Origin: Irineochytrium annulatum
Taxonomy: Eukaryota > Chytridiomycota > Chytridiomycetes > Chytridiales > Chytridiaceae
Direction: 5' to 3'
DNA length: 12,750 nucleotides
Assembly (NCBI GenBank): GCA_027600665.1
Contig: JADGJL010000562.1
Coordinates: 1 to 12,750, forward strand
Shown one piece after another: positions 1 to 8,299 of this stretch. The notes under the pieces were generated by a model that was not told where the DNA came from, did no database searches, and saw only the letters and a list, made by a program, of their open reading frames with translations. Within the stretch, counting starts at the first letter, position 1, and each line of letters opens with the position of its first letter. The position numbers were made by a program, and so were the translations under genes.

Positions 1-75
1 AAGGAGAGGGTTTGGGAGCGGATGGTGGAGTATTTGGATGAGTTTGGGGCGGCGGATGGGAGGGGGAGGGGTTAA
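1..75 (+). CDS. 3' end of an unidentified protein-coding gene
   Basis: Frame 1 is open from the first base and ends at TAA (73-75), giving 24 residues that start KERVWERMVEYLDEFG and finish in a Gly/Arg-rich tail (DGRGRG). The first half could be an amphipathic helix. The coding strand is purine-rich. The gene extends off the left edge, and this tail is too short to identify. It converges on the membrane-protein gene that ends at 466. I favour coding because the open frame is followed at once by AT-rich sequence without codon structure. Confidence 0.45.
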   Translation, partial: KERVWERMVEYLDEFGAADGRGRG

Positions 76-335
76 TTTTGATGATATACTTTAGTTGGTT
101 TGTCTGGAGGGCTTACGTCGTACGTTACATTATAAAAGATGGGGGAGGGATTATCATTATTAGTCGTACAGCGCGCAACGCAGACCCGATTTTATCTATT
201 CCCTTTGGCCTTTGTCTCATTTACTCAATTCTGGCTTTTATCATCTGCATCACTCATCATTTTTGTCATCCTTAAAGCAATGCATCTCCAGCACTTTCGC
301 GGTGGTCGGCATTAGGGCAGTTATCGATATTTGGC

Positions 336-341
336 AATAAA
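336..341 (+). promoter_or_regulatory. Possible polyadenylation signal (AATAAA) for the left-edge gene
   Basis: A perfect AATAAA hexamer lies about 260 bp downstream of the stop at 73-75 in an AT-rich spacer. The distance is long for a fungal 3' UTR, so the assignment is tentative. Confidence 0.25.
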
Positions 342-369
342 CTCGCAGATGAATATCTATACACACACA

Positions 370-375
370 TTTATT
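370..375 (-). promoter_or_regulatory. Possible polyadenylation signal (AATAAA) for the membrane-protein gene
   Basis: TTTATT on the plus strand reads AATAAA on the minus strand. It lies about 90 bp past the stop codon of the minus-strand gene that ends at 466, a typical 3' UTR distance, and is followed by a GT-rich run (TGTGTGTG). Confidence 0.4.
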
Positions 376-465
376 GCAATCTTGATAGACTCCTTATGTA
401 CAGTGGAGAAGATCGCTAGAATACTTCTTGTAGGAAGCCGCCGACGTCAACCCGACGAACCTGCG

Positions 466-1879
466 TCAGATGCTCATCGCGGACTTCGACACTTGCCGCT
501 CCATATCAGCGGCGGGCTGCGTCCGAAGTCGTCTCAAACTGACGACGAAGCGGATGAGGAAGATGGCTAGCGAGATGTAGTTCACGAACCTTTGTAACAC
601 TTTAGCGCGCGATTATTTGAGACTTAAACTGCACGCCTACTCACGCCAAGTCGAAGAACACATTGACGAAAGCAAACCAGACCTCCTGCCCCCTGAACAG
701 TTGCAGAAGTGCGATCGTACCTTGGAAGACCAAGAACCCCACTGTCCCGCCGGCCCCACACGTCAACATCCACACCGCAACGTTCAGCCCTGCCTCCAGC
801 TCCCTGAGGCTCGCACCACTCACGGAGCTCCCCGATGAGCTCCCCGACGGCGACGCCACCTCTTCGTCATTAACCACCACTTCCGCCTTCTCCCTGTTGT
901 TCCACTCGGCCCCAAACTCCCCATCCTCCCTCCTCCTGCTCCTCGCCTTTCTCTGAATGGCACCGAGCTCGCTCATCAATAGCCGTGGTTCAACGACATC
1001 CCTCAGAAACTTCACAAAGCTCCACCGCGCGACCAAGATGAACCCCAGCAGCAGGACGAACGTGCCCAGCCACAGCGCGCTCGCCGCCGTCCCCGCCACC
1101 TTCCCTTCCTGCGCGAACTGCCTCGCCGTCGTAGGTGACGCTCTGAGTGTCATCGCCGCCTGATCGCGAAAGTATCCCGACAGGAGGCCGAACACCATCG
1201 CGAATGGCGCGGGCAGGAGGAGGAGTCGGAGCCACAGGAGTCGCAGGTGTTCGGATCGTCCACGGCCGGGGGAGGTGGAGAGGAGGATGGAGTCGAGGTA
1301 GGAGAGGGACGAGAGGAGGAAGAGGGCCGTGCGGGCGTTCTGAAGCGTGCTAGTCGCAATCCCCTGCGTTACTACAACAAACAATCGCTGTATAAAAGCA
1401 AAGGGGGGGCGGGAAACTTACAAGAACTCGACAGCGCTTGATCCCCAAAACGAACTCCTCGTCAACGCGACCGCGCCGACGACGCACGACGCGTTCAAAA
1501 GCACCGAGCAGAATTCTATGCGCGTGAGAGGCCAGATTGGCGCGCGGAAGGTGGACGCGCGACGGCGGAGGAGGATGAGCATGTAGAGGTCGAGGGTTGC
1601 GATTAGGGTCGGGAGCCAGGTTGTTATTGCGAGAGCTTGGGCTGTTGAAATAGATTAGCGGATGGAGGAGTACGAGGAAGGTGGACGTACAGTAGGGCAC
1701 CAGGCCGCGAATGTTGCTGCAGTCTTTTAGGCGAGCCTGCATGATGAATTTAGGACGTCAGCTCCTTCCACAGCTCAGCATCGCGCGCCCTTTCACAGCA
1801 CTACATCGCGCAGACGACGTATCGATCCACTCACCGGGTTGCAGAACGGCATCGCCGTCGCATTGGTCTGCATGACCAT
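466..1879 (-). CDS. Predicted seven-transmembrane protein, family unknown (5 exons, 379 aa)
   Basis: Exons: 1835-1879, 1691-1736, 1422-1641, 645-1349 and 466-589. Introns are 98, 49, 72 and 55 bp, with donors GTGAGT, GTACGT, GTAAGT and GTGAGT; every join keeps one frame. The protein starts MVMQTNATAMPFCNP, a short hydrophilic N-terminus with an N-A-T glycosylation sequon and two nearby cysteines. About seven hydrophobic helices follow, at roughly residues 33-55, 74-91, 112-127, 141-163, 191-211, 290-320 and 327-353. A long basic then Ser-rich loop (about 214-285, with KARSRRRE) separates helices five and six, and a short basic tail follows helix seven. An outside N-terminus and a long third inner loop resemble a G-protein-coupled receptor, but I recognise no DRY- or NPxxY-like motif and no family. 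The last splice falls inside the seventh helix and joins two hydrophobic halves, which supports the model. The third acceptor (CTAG at 1350) was chosen because it restores frame. Confidence 0.65.
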
Positions 1880-3045
1880 CTCAGTAGCTTGCAATCGGGT
1901 CGACGTTGAATGTCAGGGACGGGAAGCTCGCCCGTGTGCGTGAAGAAGTCCTCGCTCGCGCGCCTCCGCACACGGTTGACTGCTGAGATGCCCCCCTTTT
2001 CCGCTGCCGGGTAGCCAAGAAGGCGTGGCCGGCAGTTCCTTAAGTGCCCCCATCACTCCCGCCCCCTGCGTCTTCGCGTCTTGCGTCTTGGCCAGAAAGA
2101 CGAAACTCCAACACACTTGGAACAGAGTATGCATTCATTATTATCCTTGATTAGAATTCCGCGTTTCGGAAGAGAATCTGTGCACGGTTCACGCGCGGCC
2201 GCATGTGGCGCCACGAGGTGGCGCTGATTGGTTCCATTCCCATGCAAGCCAACAATGACAACCCGAACATTATTACTTAAGTCGGCAGCCCTGCGCAGAC
2301 GTCATCGACGGTCAGCAGCGCGTGACAATAGTTCATTTGTGCCAAGACTTCAACTATATCACTTAGGTTGACATCCATATTACGTACACATCGCAGACCG
2401 TCTACGTCAGGGACCCGTCCGTTCGTTGGCCATCTTGCTGTCCGCCATCCATTGCGAGATGCCGGAGGGGAGGGACAGGGGCAGGGGGATGGCAAGCTTC
2501 AAAGAGTTACTTCTTGCTTTGCGTAATACTCAAGTTCCTGTTCTCACTCCGTCCTTGCTTGCGCTCGTTCGACCCCATATCCGAGTTGCTTTATATTACT
2601 CCTCGACTGCCATTATTCCCTTGGAGACAAGAGAAAATAAAATAAAACGAGCAATCAACAGAGGAAGGATCCTCCGTTACAAAACAGTTTGAATGTGCAG
2701 GTCGGCGAGGAAAGTGAGAATGTTGAAGAATGTAACAGAACAACACAAAAATAATCAGCAGGAAGAGTGCTGGTGAGCCCTATTCCCCAAATAAAAAGCC
2801 TGATGACAGAATCCGAAGGCCGTGTCAACGCAAACCGGCAACAAACAACAAACAGAAAACCAAACTCGCGCCAAAACATAAAATCGTCGCGGAATCAGCC
2901 CTTCTCATTCAATAACGCTCATCATAGACCGTCTCCAGACTCCAAAAACAACCTAAAAATCATTGAATCCGACAACTTCCCACCACCCGGGCACCTCCCA
3001 GTCCCAACCCCCGAAAAGCTGGCTATGAAACCAATGCAGGCCACC
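1880..3045. other. Long intergenic spacer upstream of the membrane-protein gene and downstream of SET2
   Basis: About 1.17 kb holds only short open frames (up to 88 codons) without domain-like sequence. The part next to 1880 should carry the promoter of the minus-strand membrane-protein gene. It contains a perfect 10-bp palindrome (2205-2214), a second copy of its half (2218-2223) and an ATTGG/CCAAT element (2227-2231). There are also several ACGTCA-type half sites (near 2298 and 2404). The right part (about 2630-3045) is A-rich, with AATAAA-like runs, and should include the SET2 3' UTR. No RNA gene or transposon end was seen. Confidence 0.4.
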
Positions 3046-6000
3046 TCAAGCGTTCCCCGCATGGTGGTGTCCCTTCTTCTTCTTCTTGCTCTTCTTCCCC
3101 TTCTCGATCTTCACGCCGCCCTTCTCCAACTGTGTCTTCGTAAACTTCTTGATCTTCGCCTTCATCTCGTCGCTGACCTTCGACGGGACGACCGCGCCGT
3201 TCTTCCCCTCCTTCGCCATAACCTGGTGCGTGATCTGGAGAAAAGAAATGTAAGACGAATATTCGGCAGTGTGCAAAGAGGTTGCTCGTTACCTTCCGCG
3301 CCAGCTTCTTGAAGCGCTCGCTGCTGATCTCCGACTTGTATTTGCTGAGAGTTTTGACCACAATTGTGGATATCTAACAAAACGTATTTGTCAGCAACGA
3401 GGCTGATGCAAAAAAGGCAGGCAACCCAGGTGTCACAACACCCACCCCGTTACGAAGCAGCTTCATGTTCGCTTCGTTCGAAGCCGTCGACCCAGGCGTC
3501 CCGCTCGCGTTCGCCTGCCGAACGATCGCCTCAATAGCCGCATCGCTGACCCCCTCCACGGTGGACGACAGCTTCCGCACATCGTCAACGGACGGCGGCG
3601 CCTCCTTCGGCAGCTCCCACTGCGTTGCGCGCGTGATGGTGTTATAAAAGTAGATCTTCCCGTCCTCCGTCTTTGTCGCCTTCCAATGCTTCGGCAGCGT
3701 CTGTGTCTCCACATCGAAGTCGGCCACCGTCAACGGTACGTTGCGACCGGGCACGATGTTTGAATCCACCCCTCTCGGGCTGTTCTTCCCCCACTTGTTG
3801 TTGTGTTCGTCTATGGACTTGCGGCTTCTCGGGTAAAACACGGCGGCGTCGTTGGCCTTGCCAAGGTCGAAGCCGTTCGTGGCAGTTTGTTGCTTCGGGG
3901 AGGGCCGGTCGTCGTAGTCGTCGAATCGGCTGCGCTTCTTCTCGATGGATTCTTCGGCCGCGTCGGGTGACCGCTTCTTTCCGCCCGGAGAAACCGCGAC
4001 CTCCTGTAAGGTCAAAAAGTAGCGATAAGCAAAGACAAGCAAAACAACGAACGCTGTGCCACGTACCGATGCCACCCGTTTAGGAATTTTGTAAATCATC
4101 GGGAGCTCCTTCCAGGTTTCGAGTAGCTGCATAATCAAACCTTAGCGAACATTCTGAAATGGGCTGAAGCTTACATCCTTAGACGTTTGGGCCGTTTGGT
4201 AGTTGGGGAAGTCGACGAGTTTTGAAACCACCTCCTCGATCTTACAGTCTTGAATGGAATTACGGGAAGAAATAGGGAGTACTTTGAGGAGACGGATGAT
4301 CTAATTGAAATTTAGAACTTCGGTGCCTAGAAAGAAAGATGCAAACCTCGTAGGTGATATGCGGGTAATCCTTTTTCACGTTGACGTAGTAGGCCAACGC
4401 ACACTTAAGGACGGAGAGACCGTGGTATTGGAGAAACTTTCGTTGCATGTTAACCTCCGTGGTCAGCTGATTGATGTTAATACTAGCTACTATTTTGCAA
4501 CGGCGAGCGAAAGCTAGACATACGAACCTCTAATTTCTTCAGCAGCCTCTGTATCCGTGACGGATTCGTATTGAGATTAAGCATCGCCTTCACAAACTTC
4601 TGAACGGCTTCCACGCTGTCAAGGCCTTTCGGAACCTTCTACATGAAAGTTAGTCCACCCGCTGATCCCTCGTCGTACACCACACTAACCTTAACCACGT
4701 ACTCCTCCTCATCATCGTCATCTCCTTTCGACGAATTCCGCCGCGGCTTATCAGGCCGCAAAACCTTCTCCTCATAATCCATATCATCATCGTCCTCCTC
4801 CACGTACATAACCTTGTCGCCGCTCTTCTGCCCGCCGATCACACCCTTGCATTTGGCTTCACCGCAGAAACATTTTTGCGGCTCTCCACTGTTAAAGGAC
4901 GTTACTTTGTACCCCAACGCAGAAGGGAAAGACAATCGTACCCATATCGTTCGAACTTGTAATCGAAGGTCAACTCCTCCCCTGCCTTAAGCTCCCTCTT
5001 CGTAAAAATGCCCATCCGGTGGTGATTTCCGACCATCCACTTCTGGACCTCGCAGTTCGGGTCGCAGGAATGGTTGACGAACCGCGCGATGTTTCCACGG
5101 TTTTGGGCGTCAATGAACTATAAATTGATGTAAGTAAGCAAAAAAACCCTTGAGCAAGGACCAAAACCGCTACTCACAACATCCGACTTCAAGCTCATGA
5201 AGTAAAAGTGCTTCGATCCCTGCTCGGCGTACTCCTTTGACCGCTTCATGAAGGCGCCAGCGGAGACGACCTCGCCCAGATACTCTATCACAAACGTGTT
5301 TCTATTTTCGACTGAATTAGCCAAGTCAGGAGGCCCGCATGACAACGACAGACTCACTTCCTCAGCGGCACTTTCGTCCGCAAGCCGTAACCCTTCTTCT
5401 CCGTCCTAATGACCTCAATGTCCGCATACTCACGCTTTGAGAATCTGCAATCGAACGAAATCGAGAAGGGAAGTGTGCAGAAAACAGGTAAGAGAAAATC
5501 CTAATACGGTGCTGGATCACGCGTCACAACGTAAGGCGGCACACTTGCCTCCGATTCAAGCAGTAGTGCCCACACGGGCACTCGTCCGGATTGCACTCCC
5601 ACATGAGCTCCCGATTGATGCAATGCGCATCGGCTCCGCAGGCGTGGCTCCGCGGGTCCGTCTCTGTTCAGCCGAAGCAGCCATCAGCACCCATTCCAAA
5701 AACCGCAGCCGCAATCCCCCAATGTCCAGCACCCCTTACCCGGATCGTACTTGCAGCTGCAAGGCCCAACCTCCATTGCGACGGTCGCATCGACCTTGTA
5801 CTCGCTCTTGTCGATGTCGGTGTACAGGCTCCTGATTTCCTTCCATATGTCCACCCCTGAGGCCACCGGCGCATCCACAGCCCTGTTGGACTCCCCGCCT
5901 GCATGCCCATTCTCCTCGGGGCTCTTCTTCAGCTCCCTGTGACCATCGCCGTGGCCGTTGGAGTGGCCGTTCTTGTTCCCGTTTTGCGACTTCGGGGGCT

Positions 6001-6139
6001 TCTCGGCCTCATCGGCGGATGAGTCGTCGTCGCTGTCGACACTGATTTTGTCTGGGTCGAACTCGTCGAGGTCCCTCTCCTTCTCGTCCTTGGCGTTCTG
6101 CAGCTTCATCATAAGCTCCCTCTCCATCGAGGTCATCAT
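3046..6139 (-). CDS. SET2: SET2, histone H3 lysine-36 methyltransferase (13 exons, about 781 aa)
   Basis: Exons: 5740-6139, 5549-5663, 5358-5444, 5178-5301, 4942-5117, 4690-4888, 4528-4638, 4347-4466, 4175-4300, 4067-4126, 3446-4003, 3293-3373 and 3046-3234. Domain order is that of Set2/SETD2. An acidic, low-complexity N-terminus comes first. A Cys-rich AWS domain (about 127-171) includes [12 protein letters not shown]. The SET domain (about 172-300) has [23 protein letters not shown] (N257-C260) and the tyrosine motif [10 protein letters not shown]. The post-SET is CFCGEAKC (about 305-315). An Asp/Glu linker follows, then a helical TFIIS-N-like region (about 368-506), a WW domain (W613 and W635, 22 apart) and a C-terminal SRI helix bundle (about 690-760) with a Lys-rich tail. 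Set2 binds phosphorylated RNA polymerase II through SRI and methylates H3K36 in transcribed chromatin. The zinc-binding and catalytic-motif residues I can identify are present. The second intron is GC-AG. The start at 6139 is the first ATG in the open frame; an upstream exon is possible. Confidence 0.93.
5445..5548 (-). other. GC-AG intron of SET2 (AWS/SET junction)
   Basis: No GT donor restores frame between the AWS sequence ending CGHYCLNR and the SET sequence [12 protein letters not shown]. The exon instead ends AG and the intron starts GCAAGT, which is the classical GC-AG donor context. The acceptor is TTGCAG, and the intron is 104 bp, the longest of the gene. The resulting [13 protein letters not shown] is what the family expects at this position. 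Confidence 0.85.
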
Positions 6140-7125
6140 TATTTCTCGAAGTCGATTTTGGGCCCCCGAATTTTTCAAGCAGCTGCTACCTCATCTCAAG
6201 AGAGCCAGTTGATCGAAAGCCGTCGTTATCGCGGGTTGCCGCTGCCACGACCAGTGTCTCCTGCATCGCCGGTCCTTCGGAGCCTTCTGCGGCCTGTCGA
6301 GGGCTTTCATGGAGCTGTTCGGGTTCGGCTCGCTGAGCCCTTTACGATCGCTGTTTATATCGATACGGCAGCCCCGAACTGCACGCAGCTGGCTATCTCA
6401 TGGTTAATTTTCACAGGCGCGTGTTTGTTGGATCGCGAACCGCGTCGGGACGTACAATTGCAACGGTGACTGCATGATCATTGGACAATCTGACCGGTGG
6501 CTAGTCCCGGTGCTTCCCGTTGAGACCAAACTGTTGTCGAGTTGCGAGTTGACATGGCGCTCTATGGTTTACGAGACGGAGCCTGCGCGTGGTTGCCTTT
6601 AATTTACACCTTTAAATTACTCAGTCAAGCGACCCTTAAAACTGTACAAGGCCTACAGTTTCTCCAAGCACCGGCCGGTGTGCAACAACAGCCGCATCTC
6701 CAATTGTGCAGGCAGGCCAAAAACCCGACCCCTCCGACGGCGTTCAGCCTGACGGTCGATATGAAGGCTGAATTACGGCAGAGCGAGCGTCGTGGTCAAC
6801 GGCTTTGACCACGCAGGTGAAGGTCAAGTGGAAGGTACTTAGATGTTGTGGTTCCTCTTCGCTAATGCCGTTATGGCGATGAATATGGGGGGTGGATGTG
6901 GTGGCGGATGTGATGGCGGAGTCGATTGAGGTTTGGGTCATGGTGGCGCGTGCTCGAGGAGGGGAGCCTGAAGGTCGCCGCGATAGACTCGAAGCTTTTT
7001 GGCAGACAGGGTTAATGCGTTCCGCGATAAATTTTAGACTATCGTGTCGTTTCTCATTTCTGGTCTTCATTTCTTGATATGGAGCAATAATTCTGTGATT
7101 TATCTTTTATAAATTATGCAAATCT
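6140..7125. other. SET2 5' region with unresolved coding potential
   Basis: Nearly 1 kb separates the chosen SET2 start from the 3' end of the pseudogene. On the minus strand the SET2 frame stays open back to a TGA at 6191-6193. Beyond that TGA the same frame is open again with an ATG at 6308-6310 (MKALDRPQKAPKDRR), so a short upstream exon joined by an intron that removes the TGA is possible. I found no consensus donor to support it. The stretch 6400-6740 shows no coding signal I trust and probably includes promoter or UTR sequence. Confidence 0.4.
6744..7070 (-). CDS. Possible small gene or 5' exon, Ser/Thr-rich open frame (up to 108 aa)
   Basis: A minus-strand frame opens with ATG at 7070 (MKTRNEKRHDSLKF). 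It has a second ATG at about residue 44 (MTQTSIDSAITSATTSTP), followed by HIHRHNGISEEEPQHL. From the second ATG the codons are strongly C-ending at third positions, as in the real genes nearby. A GTACCT-type donor at about 6838 could end it as an exon. It reads like the disordered N-terminus of a larger protein and lies on the same strand as SET2, upstream of it, but I could not splice it to SET2 with confidence. It may be a SET2 5' exon, a separate short gene or chance. Confidence 0.25.
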   Translation of the reverse strand: MKTRNEKRHDSLKFIAERINPVCQKASSLSRRPSGSPPRARATMTQTSIDSAITSATTSTPHIHRHNGISEEEPQHLSTFHLTFTCVVKAVDHDARSAVIQPSYRPSG

Positions 7126-7815
7126 TCACTTCAGCAACCCGAGCACAGCCCTCGCGATCTGTGGATAAGTAATGTTCCTCAGCTTCTCCGTCTCGTCCTC
7201 CCTCGGGTAGTCCAGCGCGTGCTTGGCGACCGTCTTCGGGTCCACGTCCACGAGCGCGTGAAAGTCCAGCGTTCCCGACATGACCTAGATGGATCGCAGG
7301 CCATTGTGGCCTGACACCGAGCCGCCGAACTTGGGCAAAACGAACCCCAATTTCGCTCGAGGTCGTACTTAACAAAAATACTTGACCTCGATCTATGGCG
7401 TATTCTCGACCTGTTCCACGAAGCTGAAGGCCCGCTGGTACCGCCAACGACTGCAGCTGTACAACACCCACATGCTTTCAACTGGGCTTCCCGCTGAAGT
7501 TCATGGATTTCTTCGGTGTGAAGATCTCCTGCCAGCCCATGATCCCACTTCCAGCCGCATACACGCCATCCTTTCCTACCCCAGCCGCTGTCTCGGCCAC
7601 ATTGTCCAACTCTCGCCGCCCACACTCAGCGCCTGCTCCTTCGCCAGGCAACTCCCGTACCCAACAACGCAGCATGCCGCGGGGTGATCGCAGCCTCTAG
7701 TCGCCCTTGTGATGATTCACCTTGTAAGTCAGCGCTGCACAGGCCAGTCGAGCGCCATGAAGCCGAGGTCGTGGCGTGTCCCGAGGTAAGTCGAGTACAA
7801 GGCCCACCACCTGCG
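7126..7815 (-). pseudogene. PTH1: Decayed peptidyl-tRNA hydrolase gene (bacterial-type Pth)
   Basis: Pth cleaves the ester bond of peptidyl-tRNAs released from ribosomes; in eukaryotes this bacterial-type form is usually mitochondrial. The family signatures appear in the right order on the minus strand but in different frames: VVGL (7801-7812), GTRHDLGFMALD (7747-7782), SMNFSGK (about 7487-7507, for the family's MNxSG), KFGGSVSGHNGLRS (ending 7291) and a C-terminal VAKHALDYPREDE stretch ending LLK and TGA at 7126-7128. Between them are a frameshift after VVGL, an in-frame TGA at 7729-7731, a stop just after the MNFSG block, a frameshift before the glycine-rich block and a TAG at 7285-7287. 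Some 15-20 residues expected after GHNGLRS are missing. Introns could explain one or two breaks but not stops this close to the conserved blocks. A gene model with many tiny introns, or assembly errors, is the alternative. Confidence 0.75.
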
Positions 7816-8299
7816 CTTAGGTGAGCGTTAATAATGGATCAGCACGAGCGCGCGCGGTTCTGTAACCCGCATGGGCCATTCGCGCACATCACGATAAAGC
7901 TCAAGCACCGAAAGCATCCCGAGCTGATGCCGACACCACATCATCAACGGCTGAACAAGGCCACTCTGCTATGGCCGTGTGCTGGCCGACGCGGGCCAAA
8001 TAGATACGATGCCCCGTCGGCATTAAGCACCATCGACGGAGGGATGAGTGAAAGAAGTACTATCCAAATATCGATTCAGCATCACGGGCGGTTGGGACAT
8101 TGCGACGGTGAATATGGTCCGACTGGCGGTCAGGCATCCGGGCAAGCCCTTTCTGGAGGCCTCAAGACGGAGATCGAGGCATCAAAAGACGTCGGCCATA
8201 AGGACGGCATTGAGGATCATCCCACTGGCGATCGTTACTGCGCTCCGATGTAATTTTGACGACCGCCTTCACTGCCCGCCTCACCACATCTCACAGCCG
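7816..8299. other. Divergent spacer between the Pth pseudogene and the TBCCD1-like gene
   Basis: This stretch should hold the TBCCD1 promoter and 5' UTR. The plus strand has two overlapping open frames: 7834-8253, and the upstream extension of the TBCCD1 frame back to a GTG at 8048, with one in-frame ATG at 8114. Neither extension resembles the TBCCD1 N-terminus. A TBCCD1 5' exon could be hidden here. At 7811-7822 the minus strand has CCTAAGCGCAG, which looks like a branch point and acceptor just before the Pth VVGL block. Confidence 0.35.

Larger units (their letters stand above)
76..465. other. Convergent intergenic spacer
   Basis: About 390 bp lie between two genes that end towards each other. 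The left part (80-300) is AT-rich with short chance open frames. Two AATAAA-type elements, one per strand, sit in the right part and are listed separately. I see no gene, RNA structure or repeat here. Confidence 0.5.

Noticed and set aside
641..1384. A single 247-residue minus-strand gene
   Set aside because: It starts with TTG, its last codons run into a GTGAGT donor, and exons on both sides extend it in frame to a fuller membrane protein.
3061..3110. CTT-rich microsatellite
   Set aside because: It is the complement of the Lys codons encoding the basic tail of SET2.
2767..3312. A plus-strand 181-codon open frame
   Set aside because: Its right half is antisense to the SET2 C-terminal exons, its Leu-rich run being the complement of Lys-rich codons, and its left half is low-complexity spacer.
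3374..4138. A separate membrane-anchored WW-domain protein
   Set aside because: The hydrophobic stretch is a retained SET2 intron, and the frame ends at the TAG of another intron acceptor. The WW domain belongs to SET2.
7179..7625. A 148-residue Arg/Trp/Ser-rich minus-strand protein
   Set aside because: It is a shifted frame across the Pth relic; the family signatures lie in the other frames.
7834..8253. A 139-codon plus-strand gene
   Set aside because: No domain or clear codon bias is visible. It overlaps the region expected to be the TBCCD1 5' UTR or promoter.
8048..8299. N-terminal extension of the TBCCD1-like protein
   Set aside because: It begins with GTG, and the 84 residues do not resemble the family's N-terminus; the later ATG at 8300 lies just before the conserved block.
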